From the NCBI GenBank assembly GCA_047967505.1, contig CM106540.1: a stretch of 64,000 bases of DNA, one strand, 5' to 3'. The position numbers and the translations under genes are program-made. This stretch comes from Dipteris shenzhenensis (Eukaryota > Polypodiophyta > Polypodiopsida > Gleicheniales). Below the pieces are notes generated by a model, which saw only the letters and a program-made list of their open reading frames with translations, did not search any database and was not told the origin of the DNA. Of the stretch, positions 1 to 10,139 are shown one piece after another (position 1 is the first letter of the stretch; each line of letters opens with the position of its first letter).

Positions 1-375
1 CTCGCTCCCTTCTTTGCTCCCTTCTTTCTCATCTTCTTCCTCCTGATTAGCTGTAGAGTCTTGTAAATGAGGGACGTGTATCAGTGTATGAAAAATCAAA
101 TCTTTATTTATAATATTAACATTATTTAATTACTTTTAAATACCTAGGGAGGCGCTCTAGTAGCCCGGATATACTGCTCCTTAGTAATCAACCCTTCATC
201 ATAGAAGTGCCTCCATGTATCTCCTCTGCGATGGTGGCGATGGTAGGCTATCTCGACAAGAGTAGGGTACCTGTCCACAATATCAAGCTACAAGATGACA
301 CAATTTGTAGAGGGGTTAGTACAAAGAAACAACCTCCTAATAAACTACATAAACAATATAATTTGAGATCGATAC
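1..375. other. AT-rich intergenic DNA
   Basis: No coding signal recognised. The stretch is AT-rich and contains the downstream flank of the minus-strand ORF that ends at 376. Confidence 0.3.
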
Positions 376-945
376 TTACAAACCGGGCCTCCCATGATTC
401 AACACCCATTGCTTCAAAATGCACGCTTCCATATTGCTCCATTTGGATCCTTCGTGCCTCCACGTGCCTCCACGTGCTACAGACTGGGGTCCACCTTCGC
501 TGCCTTCATTGCTTTCTTCCACGCACGCTTGTGAGCGGTGGGGCTGGCCCCTTGGAGGTTGACCTCCCTCTCTCCTTGCAATTTCGGCTAGTGCCTGCCT
601 CTTACGTGAAGATCTTTTATTGCTAAGTATCGTAACAATATTTGACTTGGCCCATTTATCTGTGAACTGCACATTGGGGGGATTGGGATACCTAGAGTGA
701 ACGGCAACGAGGGTCTCATCAGCCAACTTTTTTGGATGGTCTTTGTAGTGAATAAAGCAATCTCTGTAGTTGTTAACAATTACAGAGCGCATGAAGGCCA
801 TGATGTCCTTCCCCTGTGCATCCACCAAGATGCCTCTTGTCTGAGTAATGTTATTGAAGATCGTACCATCACCCTTTAGCACATCTGCATCATCTGAATC
901 GTCCTCATCCCCACCACTACCCCCCCAAAGCACTGTGCCATGCAT
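376..945 (-). CDS. Hypothetical protein, possibly a plant Ptta/En-Spm-type transposase fragment
   Basis: An open frame of 189 codons starts at an ATG (943-945). It has an acidic N-terminus (GGDEDDSDDAD), then a tryptophan- and arginine-containing middle (FTDKWAKSN, NKRSSRKRQALAEIARREGG) and a low-complexity tail. The order of a conserved aromatic/basic block, a W and an R-x2-R-K-x2-L helix recalls the plant Transposase_24 (Ptta/En/Spm) family, but no diagnostic motif is conclusive. After about residue 135 another frame (encoding AWKKAMKAAK) looks more natural, suggesting a frameshift near 500-540, where a short 10 bp repeat (cctccacgtg) is duplicated. No partner gene is visible. It could also be an unrelated random ORF. 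Confidence 0.35.
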   Translation of the reverse strand: MHGTVLWGGSGGDEDDSDDADVLKGDGTIFNNITQTRGILVDAQGKDIMAFMRSVIVNNYRDCFIHYKDHPKKLADETLVAVHSRYPNPPNVQFTDKWAKSNIVTILSNKRSSRKRQALAEIARREGGQPPRGQPHRSQACVEESNEGSEGGPQSVARGGTWRHEGSKWSNMEACILKQWVLNHGRPGL

Positions 946-1560
946 CCCCCACCGCTCTCCCTACTACTATGCCTGTTGCCCTATCGTGTCGAGCTAGTAC
1001 ATTGGTCACTCGTAGCTGGAGAAGCGATTCTTGACTGCACGAGAGTACACTGGCCACTCATAGGTGCAGAAGTGACTCTCGATGGCATGGGAGTACGTCG
1101 GCAGCTTTGCAAGGCATAAGGACCTCTTGACCACATGGGGGGAGAAGGGGCTCGGCTCTATAGTCAGCTGGGGTGTCTCAACTCCACTGGGGTAATCTCA
1201 GCTGGTGTGGGGTTGAGGTGGTTTGGAGTCTATACTACCGACTCTTGGGGGGTGTTTGTAGTACCCATCATGTATGTGTATAACTCTGCAGGAGTGCGAG
1301 GGTGCCCCAAAATGTTATATAACTCCCAAAAGATGGCATCCCAAAGATCAGGTGAGGCTAAAGAGCTTTCTGGCCACATGATGAAATGAAGAAAAGAAAA
1401 GAAGAAGATTACCATTAAGCATGCCCTCATCACGAGATGCAAAAGAAAAAATAGAGTGACAGCCTGACATTGAGCAAGCATTTACAAACTCCTCCATTCT
1501 TTGAATTAGAGTGATAGAAGTCTGTATCTGCTTGCTTAATGTTAGGCTATTGAAGCTTCA
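946..1560. other. Unassigned intergenic DNA
   Basis: Short open frames on both strands show no recognisable domain. The stretch precedes the purine tract. Confidence 0.3.
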
Positions 1561-1561
1561 C

Positions 1562-2307
1562 ATGGGGGAAAAGGAAAGAAGGAAAGAGATGAAAAGAGAG
1601 GAAAAGAGAGGAGAAAAAAGAAAGGAGATAAGAGAGAAAAAGAGAGGAGAAAAGAGAAGGAAAGAGAGGAGAAAGGAGAGGAAAAGAGAGGAGGAAAAGA
1701 GAGAAAAAGAGAGGAGAAAAAGGAGAAAAGAAAGGAGAAAAAATAGAGAAAAAGAGAGGAGATAAGAGAGAAAAAGAGAGGAGATAAGAGAGAAAAAGAG
1801 AGAAAGTGAAAAGAGAAAAAGTGGGGATAAAAGAGAGAAGGAAAGAGAGGAGAAAAGAGAGGAAAATAGAGGAAAAGAGAGGAGAAAAAATGAAAGAAAA
1901 AGAGAGGAGATAAGAGAGAAAAAGAGAGACGAAAAGAGAAGGAAAGAGAGCATAAAAGAGAGAAGGAAAAAGAGAGAAAAGGTGAAGATAAAAGAGAGAA
2001 AAATAGAGAAGGAAAGAGAGGAGAAAAGAGAGGAGGGAAAGAGAGAAAAAGAGAGAAAGGCGAAAAGAGAGGAGATCTGAGAGAAAAAGAGAGGAGATAA
2101 GAGAGAAAAAGAGAGAAAGTGAAAAGAGAAAAAGTGGGGATAAAAGAGAGAAAAAGAGAGAAGGAAAGAGAGAGAAAAGAGAGGAAAATAGAGAGAAGGA
2201 AAGAGATGAGAAAAGAGACGAAAAGAGAGGAGAAAAAAGAAAGGAGATAAGAGAGAAAAAGAGAGGAGAAAAGAGAAGGAAAGAGAGGAGAAAGGAGAGA
2301 AAAAGAG
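1562..2307 (+). repeat. Long purine-only tract, (GAGAAAA)-type degenerate microsatellite
   Basis: About 745 bases are almost exclusively A and G on the plus strand, built from variants of gagaaaa, gaggaga and gataagagag. Long open frames across it on both strands (Lys/Arg/Glu-rich or Phe/Leu/Ser-rich) are composition artefacts, not genes. Longer sub-units recur, for example gataagagagaaaaagagag and gtgaaaagagaaaaagtggg, so it has grown by repeated slippage and block duplication. Confidence 0.9.
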
Positions 2308-2308
2308 A

Positions 2309-2500
2309 ATGCAATCCCTTATTTCCTCACGAATGCAATCCCTTTCTTCAATCATGCAATCCCTTTCCATCATTCATGCAATCCCTTTTTTCAATCATGC
2401 AATCCCTTTCCATCATTCATGCAACACCTTTCTTCATTCATGCAATCCCTTTTCATCATTTATGCAATCACTTATTTCCATCATTCAATATGCAATCCTT
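2309..2500 (+). repeat. Minisatellite, ~20-23 bp unit atgcaatccctttccatcat
   Basis: About eight imperfect copies of a unit starting atgcaatccctt and ending in a cattc- or caatc-type motif follow directly after the purine tract. Confidence 0.85.
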
Positions 2501-2510
2501 TTTTTAGAAA

Positions 2511-2563
2511 GGGAAGGGGAAGGGGAAAGGGAAGAGAAAGAAAAGGAAGGGGAAAGGGAAGAA
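2511..2563 (+). repeat. GGGAAG purine repeat
   Basis: Short second purine-rich tract made of gggaagg/ggaaaggg units. Confidence 0.7.
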
Positions 2564-2580
2564 CACATAACAAAGACTGT

Positions 2581-2683
2581 CAGAGTGCATCTATAGACGT
2601 GTCTAACATCAAGTCTATGGGCATGGCTGTCTGTTTTCCCAAAGGACATACGCGTTGTTAGATGTGTCTATAGACGCGCTCTG
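2581..2683. repeat. Inverted repeat with 28 bp arms
   Basis: The left arm (2581-2608, begins cagagtgcatctatagacg) is the imperfect reverse complement of the right arm (2656-2683, ends tatagacgcgctctg), 23 of 28 positions pairing, with a ~47 base loop. It may be a small MITE-like or foldback element. Confidence 0.6.
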
Positions 2684-3087
2684 AAAGACACCTTTTTCAA
2701 AGAAACTGAAAAGGACATGCACTCGACCCTAAAAAGAACAACACTACTACCAAAAACATCCGTTCCCTACATACAATAAAGGACGAATCCAAAGAGAGCA
2801 ACTTCCAAAGAAGATCAACCTCCAAGAGACTTACCTTGGATAGAGGTATGGAAGCTTCTTGTCCTTCTTCAAAGCTGCTTCTCTTTCTTGTCTTCCTTGT
2901 TCACCCTCTTCTCTTGTGTGCTTGGGGATGATTGTGTAAGCCTGGACAAGAGTGTGGGTGCTTAGAGATAAGTGTGGATGCCCGGAGCTGTGTCTGTTAA
3001 TAGGAAAGCAAGTCGCACAATGCTAGAAGTATGTGAAGGAAAGCAAGCACGCTTAAAATAGGTTTAAAAATTAGCTCACAGTTTGCA

Positions 3088-3187
3088 CATCTAAAAGTAC
3101 GTCTATGAGTGCATCTAACAGTGCATCTATTAGCATGTTTTAGATGCACTCCATAGTACAGACGCGGTGTTAGACGTGCTTTTAGAC
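3088..3187. repeat. Nested inverted repeats related to the 2581-2683 hairpin
   Basis: The outer arms tctaaaagtacgtct (3090-3104) and agacgtgcttttaga (3172-3186) pair at 14 of 15 positions. The inner arms agtgcatcta (3120-3129) and tagatgcact (3141-3150) pair perfectly. Words such as gtgcatcta and tgttaga are shared with the upstream hairpin. Confidence 0.6.
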
Positions 3188-3220
3188 ACTCCACAGAGCA
3201 TTCATCTATGGAAAGCTTGG

Positions 3221-3565
3221 ATTTTTAGTGGAAGCTGGCCATTTCCTTACTAGCAGACCATCAAAATGAACACAAAGAGAATTACTTCAATACTACTCAG
3301 CTATTATTCTAGAGGAATCACATTGGGAAAGATATGATGTAAGAAAGCTAGCCACATGGCAGATGGCCAAAGGATCAATTGAGAGGAAGAGCATTTTTGG
3401 TGGAGGCTGGCCATTTCCTTACTAGTGGACCATCAAAATGAACACAAAGAGAATTACTTCAATACTACTCAACTATTATTCTAGAGGAATTACATTGAGA
3501 AAGATATGAAGTAAGAAAGCTAGCCACATGGCAGGTGGCCAAAGGATTAATTGAGAGGAAGAGCA
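3221..3565 (+). repeat. Direct tandem duplication, 172 bp unit
   Basis: 3221-3392 and 3393-3565 are near-identical (shared words include ggccatttccttactag and agaaagctagccacatggca). Confidence 0.85.
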
Positions 3566-4150
3566 GTGTGTTTCGGATGGAGAGACACCACCGAAGACCT
3601 GAAGTGAACGTGGAACAACTTAGGGAATTTTCCCAAATTTCTCTTATCATGGACAAAAGTTCTACGTGGCCTATATATGCACAATGACCTTCACCTCTTA
3701 AGCTTAAAGATACCATGATGTGGAAAAGTCAACAATGACCCTAGGTATAATAGGTGGAGAACTGGTGACTCACTTCTACCAAGTAGAAGACATATCTACC
3801 CTGGCTATGGAGCAAGGATGGAACTTGCTCTGGAAACGAGCAAAGAAATCTAATTCTAGCACTAATTTCAAGGTAAAGTTCCATAATTTCAAAGGTGTTG
3901 ATGATGTACCACGTGTACACATGCATACATGTAGTATAGCTAGTGCGCACACACCAGCCACACACACACATACATGACAAAAAAACTCAAATACAACACA
4001 CAAAGCATAGAACAAGAAAGTAGTGAGTGCCATTAACTATCAAGATAAATAAATAGGGGGAGGAGGGGGTGCAAAGAGCAAGGATTAAGAGATTTCAGAC
4101 AGGGCATTTTGAGAATAGGGGATGGATGATGGATCAGTAAAGCAGGAAAT

Positions 4151-4314
4151 GGATAGTAAGTGGCATAGGTTTTAGTGGGAGTGTTTGGAGAATTTCAAGC
4201 CAATGGGACAAGGATGAGGGGATTGAAGTAGTAGATAGTAAGTGGCATAGCTTTTAGTGGGAGCGTTTGGAGATTTTCAAGCCAAGGGGGCAAAGATGAG
4301 GGGATTGAAGTAGC
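4151..4314 (+). repeat. Direct tandem duplication, 82 bp unit
   Basis: Two adjacent copies begin gatagtaagtggcatag (4153 and 4235) and end ggggattgaagtag, with a few substitutions. Confidence 0.85.
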
Positions 4315-4330
4315 CTTACAAAGAGAGATC

Positions 4331-4358
<28 letters not shown>
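4331..4358 (+). repeat. (CA)14 microsatellite
   Basis: Pure ca dinucleotide run. Confidence 0.95.
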
Positions 4359-4361
<3 letters not shown>

Positions 4362-5480
4362 GGTACAAGATAGGGAGTAGGTGTGAGTGAGCAGGCGGTG
4401 GGAGAAGATAGGAAATCTAGATTCAACCTTCCAATCGCTCATTAGACTTACATCAATCAATGTAACTCCCCCTTTCTTGTCCACCTTACTAGTAATTTGT
4501 GTTGAGTACTGGGACATACTAGAAGCAAACTAGAAATTTGTGTAGTGCTCAGCAGTGACTCACGTGTCATGGGGGTCTTGGAAGTGTGCAAATGGATCCT
4601 CCTACTCCAAGCTACTTCTTTTGGGAGCTATGTGAGCATGAAATGGTCCAAATCTATCTCCCAAATGGCTCCTGAAGTTGTTGCAAGAGTGAATCCATGA
4701 GAGCAAGAGGGGGAGAGGGATGGGAAAAGGGAGAGGGAGAGGAAGAGGGAGAGGGGATGGAATAGAAGAGAGAACTTCTATTCCTCAACTTGCATATAAC
4801 AAAACTAAAAGATAAAGTCAAACTGTTGGCCGTTTATATGTCATCTTTTGACGGGAGGGCCAACTCTATGATCTCATTCTCTTCGTACTTCTTCTATTCT
4901 ATTGTTCCTAGTATTTACAATCCTCTTGTGAGACCTATGGCTCCAAGCAAATTCCTAACAAAATCCATAAGCGCATTGCACATATTTACAAGATTACGTA
5001 GGAAGGTGCAAAATATCTCAACCAAGATGGTTAACTTGCCCCTTCCTCTTGTTGATCTTGGATCAAGAGTGCTTGAGCCATGATCTAAATTGGGAAGCTT
5101 GGACAATTGAATGTCGGTCAAGAGCCATTATGAAATCCTACAAAAAGAATGATGTGGCTCCAAAAAATGTGTGTTTTGCATGTCCCAATGATTATGTTAA
5201 CGTACTATCGTAAACGTGAACATGTTATTAACGTTGCGTACTTATGTTCTAAACTCACATTGATAATGTGTGTATTATCATAACTGATCAAAGATTAACC
5301 AATAAACCGACTATTTAATTATCCCATCGGGCAATTTTATTCTCAGGGGGCTATTGCAATAGCCCAGTGGGCCCCGCCACAAGATGACTAAATCCCGACG
5401 TGCTTTCTTAATACATAATATAAACGTCCCTAGATTTGGAGAAGCATGTAGAGATAGCTCCTTGGGTAGCACACCCTTGC
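4359..5480. other. Non-coding stretch, possible left flank or terminus of a decayed DNA element
   Basis: No credible gene. A purine-rich patch lies at 4707-4770. From ~5190 the sequence carries words (gattatgttaacgt, acatgttattaacgt, cccatcgggc) that recur near 10860-11080, which is why this may be one end of a larger element. Confidence 0.3.
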
Positions 5481-5529
5481 TAAGGCTTGGTTGTTCACTG
5501 TTCCTGGAACTAAGCTTTGAAATGATTAG

Positions 5530-6010
5530 TTGATTGAGCCATTTGTCCTACTCTTGGGCTGTGTTAGTCCTTGATACAGACATTTCTTTAAAGTGTTGAT
5601 GAGACCTAGCTTGTTACGCAGATTGGGCTATTTGTCCTTTGTTGGGCAAGGGTAGTCCATGATACATATCATTGCAAGGACCTTCAACACTGAGTTTGTT
5701 AATTGTAGAGTTTGTGTTTAGGTATTTGGGCCATTTTTCCTTCTTGGGGCAAGAGTAGTCCTAATATCTATTCTCACGTGTTGCTTGTGATTGTATGCTA
5801 TTTGTTGTGTATTGTGGGCTACTAGTTTTATTATTGGGCAGTAGTAGTCCTAGTATTGTGCAGTGGATGAATCTTGGGTTAGTTGTCCTATATTGAGTTG
5901 GGCAAAACTAATCCCTGAGGAGGCCATTCGTCTTAGTTGCATTTGTGTTTTGTTGTGTGGTTGTCTTTTGGGCATTGTGTCCTATTTTGGGCAGTATATG
6001 TCCTAAAGAA
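5530..6010 (+). repeat. Degenerate ~90 bp repeat array (tgggcaagagtagtcct motif)
   Basis: About six diverged copies, at ~5534, 5624, 5726, 5814, 5874 and 5968, share the order gggccatttgtcct, then ttgggcaagngtagtcct. Spacing is 60-100 bp. The pattern resembles subterminal repeats of plant DNA transposons; another array of different sequence lies at 10140-10700. Confidence 0.6.
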
Positions 6011-6486
6011 AAGCTCACTATTGTGTTATTATTTTTTGAATCATGTGTATCTTGTATTGTTAGGCTTGTGTTGCAGTCTACATGCATGTATTTTTCAATA
6101 ATAATTTTTATATAGGACCACATGTGAAGACAATAGAGAGGCTCTCAAATTATACATTGGTAAGAGAGAAGATTATTGACTACTTCTAGGTTTCAGGTAT
6201 GGAAAAGCTTATGTTTTTTTAATTTTGCAATGTTTTAATTATTTAGAGTATATGTAAGTGCTATTGCCTATTGGTTTTGTAAAATGTTAGTTTAGTATTT
6301 CATTGTTGCATGTTCATACTGTAAAGTCTATGAAATATGATTTAATTGCTTAAATGTGTTCATGGAAAATTATGTGGTGATAAAGGTTGATGTAAAAGAT
6401 GTAGAATCCTTAGTCATTATTACAAGTTAGAAGTTATTGACTCTCGTGAGGGATTTGTGATAATTAGGACTTATACTAGAATAAAG

Positions 6487-6732
6487 AAGTCAATGGAAGA
6501 TGGTACAGATCCTAGTTTAGTGCAAGTCAGTCAGCCATGCTCGTCACAAGGCACTAGACCACAAGCAACGGTTGCAAAGTCTAATCCTAGTCAAAAAACA
6601 CAAAGCAAAAAGTTGTCTGGTGCTGAGTGGCAATTTGTCGATAACTTCAATGGCAAGTATTACGACTGGGTTTGCAAATATTGTAAAGTGCAAAAGAGTG
6701 GTGGAGCCCCACGTATTAGAGATCACTTCTAA
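6487..6732 (+). pseudogene. BED-type zinc-finger fragment of a hAT-like transposase
   Basis: The open frame reads a basic linker and then a BED-finger-like block: WQFVDNFNGKYYDWVCKYC, followed by KSGGAPRIRDHF and an immediate stop. The C-x2-C ... H arrangement and the GG-x-xRI-x-xHF signature match the N-terminus of the intact hAT transposase at 26163-28328 (CKCKYC, then GGPTRIRAHF). Only this N-terminal part survives here; the rest of the transposase is absent or beyond recognition. Confidence 0.6.
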
Positions 6733-7260
6733 GGCAGCTCCTTGAAGCGCTAGATTCAGCTCTTCCTATGTGGATGTGAATGTCTCCCTCCTGATATCAT
6801 GTACATTGTGAACAATCTCTTTAGATCTAAAGTCCATGCTCACGCCTCGGATAAATTGCATGTATAACATTTTTTGCAAAGAATAATGGGCAATCGGCGT
6901 GATGAAGGGGATGTCCAAACACTTGAGCTAGATGCTCTCAATGTTTGCCTTTATCTCATCATTCGTGCATCGTCCCTTTCAAGACTCACTCAATGACACC
7001 CACCATATTGAACGCACATCTTCAACGAAAACCTGCTTCTTGATTTCCTTCCACTGAAGGGATGCAGGGTTGGCCCACTTGCTATTTCTGGCAACAACAG
7101 GAGCCAGTCTGATTGGATCCATCCCCATGGCTAAGACTCGCATTCACTCGAATGCTTTTTGAGCTCTCTCCTTTGTTGCAACCTCCTCTTCCAAATCCTC
7201 TCTAGTCAATTGTCTTTTTCCCCTAGCACTGTTACATCTAGGGTCCTATTCTTCAGCCAT
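6733..7260 (-). pseudogene. Degenerate coding remnant, unknown (possibly hAT-related)
   Basis: Read on the minus strand, the frame gives protein-like text interrupted by stops: a WANPASLQWKEIKKQVFVED block, then DIPFITPIAHYSLQKM and IRGVSMDFRSKEIVHNVHD. The second block loosely resembles the region before the catalytic domain of BED/hAT transposases (an IPF-x-x-x-x-SPYF-like motif). No intact domain remains. It lies downstream of, and on the same strand as, the kinase-like pseudogene, so it could instead belong to the same decayed transcription unit. Confidence 0.35.
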
Positions 7261-7369
7261 GGAAGTATGCGTGTATTGTGATGACATGGGTCTACAAAAC
7301 AAAATGACATGATGTTCAGTACACAAGCAAATATGCGATAAAAATTAAACAACATAAATTTAAAATAAT

Positions 7370-7675
7370 TAAATATCAATTAATATTAAAACAATAAGCA
7401 TCCATTTAAATACCATTTAAACAATTTAATTTAAACAATACAAATTTAAAACAATTGGATACCAATTAATATTAAAACAATGAGCGTCCATTTAAATACC
7501 ATTTAAACAATTTAATTTAAACAATAGATATTTAAAACAATTGGATACCAATTAAACAATACCATTTAAACAATACAAATGTAAAATAATTAAATACCAG
7601 TTAATCTTAAAACAATGAGCATTCATTTAGATACCATTTAAAAAATTTAATTTAAACAATAGAAATTTAAAACAA
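7370..7675 (+). repeat. AT-rich tandem repeat, ~86 bp unit
   Basis: Units contain ccatttaaataccatttaaa, caatttaatttaaacaata and aaaacaattggatacca. Phase markers (agcatccattt-type) occur at ~7396, 7482 and 7617; one unit is expanded by ~50 bp. Confidence 0.8.
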
Positions 7676-7679
7676 TTCT

Positions 7680-9114
7680 TTTCCAACATAAGATCCACAA
7701 TAATATCTATATGAGACATTCGAACAAAATTTGTATGCAAGCGGTAGTCTACTTTCACATATACATCTAGACACTCTTTCCAAAAAGTGAACATTTGCTT
7801 GATGATCCAACCAAGAGAGTATACATCGGAGGCATTGGAGTATGCGTTGGAGCATGTCAAATCCAAAATCTCTGAAGCCACCCACTCTCTTAGTCTCTCC
7901 CTCCCTCATTGCGCTTTAGCTTTCCTCAACTCGAACTCTACCTCATGCATTCCCTTGGGCCTGGTAATAAAATTAGAAGGTAGTCTAGTCTCACCAACCT
8001 TTAGCATGAGACCCCAATCAATGACACCTACTCTGGGGTAGTGGTCTCTCGTAAAGTCCAAGTACAATATTTTCAACATGTAGATCGCAATGCACGATCG
8101 CTGCTATATGAGCAAGAGACACTGCATCCACAAGGGCATGCACAATTGAGGGAATATTGTCTAGAAACTCTTGTAATCTAGCCATGTCATTAGCTTCAAT
8201 CTTTGGATCCTCCCCCAGGTTTCTGACCACTCCTCCTTGCTTCAGCTTGAGATGTGCACGCCTATATGTACCTTTGCAAAAAGGTAATTGCATCATCATG
8301 TTCCTAGGGTACCGCCATTGAAAACATAGTTACCCATGGAATCTCGCCTGTCTTACCTATGCAACGAATGAGACAAGGGTGCAATCTTTGCATCCCTTAT
8401 TCAATGTCAAAAGCCTCAAATTGTTTCCCTATGGAACTTACTGAGTATTTCTTTGCATAGTATGTTAGATGACTAGGAAAGTAAGAAACACCAATGAACT
8501 AGACCATGTGACAAGCTCTGTATGCACCCTTCCCAATCTCTTCTTGCCATACTATAGCATCGTATGGCACTACAATGATCACCATACACTCATTGTTTCT
8601 TGTCGTCTGTTGCAAGTGTCCCCCATGTATCACCTAATGATGCTCCTACAACACCTATCTCTCTCTTGCCACCTCTACCAGATTCATCTAATGCTTTGCA
8701 CTGACGTTTGCTCAGTGACAACCGTGACTCAATGTCCTTTTCTCTTTTGCTCCTACGCTTCTCCTCTACCCATTGAGCATCCCATAAAGATATTCTTTCC
8801 ATATCTTCGACTAATCGTTGGAGTCCTAGGTCAGTGAGACACTTAGTGACATTTCCAATGGCATTGAGACACATGTGTTTGACCACTTCCGGGTGCCATA
8901 ATCTTGCCTCCATCAAATTTCCTTTTCCCTCTCCTTGAAGTCGCATCTTTTCTGTGCTCAGAATTGCATGAGTGAAGTCATTGAGTGATGTGACATTCTG
9001 AATGGTGCTCTCAATAGCAGGCGGCAACATGCGACTAATCTCATTGACTAGCTCCAACCTAAGAGCTCTCATCACATCCCTTCTCTCATCTCTCTCGTAA
9101 TTGACATCACCCAT
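7680..9114 (-). pseudogene. Protein-kinase-like gene, multiply broken
   Basis: Motifs of the protein kinase fold occur in correct order on the minus strand. From an ATG at 9112-9114 a ~170 aa helical, charged N-terminal region runs to ~8590. Then come a glycine-rich-loop-like IGKGAYRACH (~8503-8545), HPCLIRCIG (~8355-8381), a catalytic loop IVHCDLHVENIVL (~8063-8101, with C replacing the usual R of HRD), VIDWG in place of DFG (~8011-8025), and SDVYSLGWIIKQMF (~7800-7830, subdomain IX). At least three in-frame stops and several frame changes separate them, so no kinase can be made. The N-terminal region has no domain I recognise. The TRIM at 9127-9820 inserted just upstream of the ATG; across its target site the frame stays open upstream, so the N-terminus may have been longer. 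Whether this was a host gene or cargo of a transposon is undecided. Confidence 0.65.
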
Positions 9115-9126
9115 TCTGCATATAAG

Positions 9127-9443
9127 TGTTGGAGGTGCAAATCTCTCATGGACAAAGGGGATAAGAAGAAGGAGAAAGGGTTGACTTATCCCACATACAA
9201 AGGTGTGTGGAAGATGAAGGGACATAAATAGTCCAAGTTGCCCCTCCTATCTTCAATTCCCCCAAGCTTGCCTTTTGTGGAGGTTGGAGGGCTAGCTAGG
9301 CAAGGGTGTCTTATGGCAAGGGTGGGGACCTGCCATACACACATGCCAGAGCCTCCGTAGTGGCCATGAAGGTTGTGCACTTCCGTGAGGTGCTAGCGGT
9401 CTTGGCGGGGGGCACGCTAGGCACATGCTCTTGGATTCTTTCA
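9127..9443 (+). repeat. TRIM 5' LTR
   Basis: 317 bp, TG...CA ends, followed directly by the primer binding site. Confidence 0.92.
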
Positions 9444-9455
9444 TGGTATCAGAGA
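9444..9455 (+). promoter_or_regulatory. TRIM primer binding site
   Basis: tggtatcagaga differs only at the last base from the tggtatcagagc used by many plant LTR elements. Confidence 0.85.
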
Positions 9456-9503
9456 CCGGGTCTGATCCCCGGCCACCTCTCTCCATGATCGATTGGAGGG
9501 GGG

Positions 9504-9820
9504 TGTTGGAGGTGCAAATCTCTCATGGACAAAGGGGATAAGAAGAAGGAAGAAGGGTTGAATTATCCCACATACAAAGGTGTGTGGAAGATGAAGGGAC
9601 ATAAATAGTCCAAGTTGCCCCTCCTATCTTCAATTCCCCCAAGCTTGCCTTTTGTGGAGGTTGGAGGGCTGGCTAGGCAAGGGTGCCTTATGGCAGGGGT
9701 GGGGACCTGCCATACACACATGCCAGAGCCTCCGTAGTGGCCATGAAGGTTGTGCACTTCCGTGAGGTGCTAGCGGTCTTGGCGGGGGGCACGCTAGGCA
9801 CATGCTCTTGGATTCTTTCA
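9504..9820 (+). repeat. TRIM 3' LTR
   Basis: 317 bp, same ends as the 5' LTR; preceded by a G-rich polypurine tract. Confidence 0.92.
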
Positions 9821-10139
9821 ATAAGACCAATTGACAATGAGACAAAGAGCATGGTTCTTGATAACAAGATTGTTGTAGGTGAGAAAACAAGGATGTCCAA
9901 ACATAAGCATAGTAAACACGTACATATACACTATATAAAAATTAAAACATGTACACAGTACAAATCATGTGGAGAGAGAAAGTTAGTTGGTCACATCATT
10001 CTTTAAAGAAGAAAACATAAGTGAGTTTATTTCCCATGCATGTGAGCAGCATCAAGCACAAATTGCTCATGTAGATGTAGATTGTAGATGAAATGTGCAT
10101 TGTCTGACGTCACTACAGTGCACACACAAGAATGAAAAT

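Larger units (their letters stand above)
9127..9820 (+). mobile_element. TRIM (terminal-repeat retrotransposon in miniature), complete
   Basis: Two 317 bp LTRs (9127-9443 and 9504-9820) begin TGTTGGAGG and end TTCTTTCA. They flank only 60 bp of internal sequence. The internal part starts with tggtatcagaga, a match to the usual initiator-tRNA-Met primer binding site, and ends in a purine-rich gattggaggggggtg as polypurine tract. A perfect 5 bp target duplication, ataag, lies at 9122-9126 and 9821-9825. I count about six LTR differences (~98% identity), so the insertion is young relative to the decayed kinase gene it interrupts. It encodes no protein and would need enzymes supplied in trans. 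Confidence 0.93.

Noticed and set aside
1511-2373. Long open frames on both strands (up to ~270 codons)
   Set aside because: They are produced by the purine/pyrimidine tract; Lys/Arg/Glu or Phe/Leu/Ser-only composition and no start context or domain.
3700-4520. ORFs around the CA repeats
   Set aside because: Cys/Val or His/Thr runs derived from the dinucleotide repeat; no domain.
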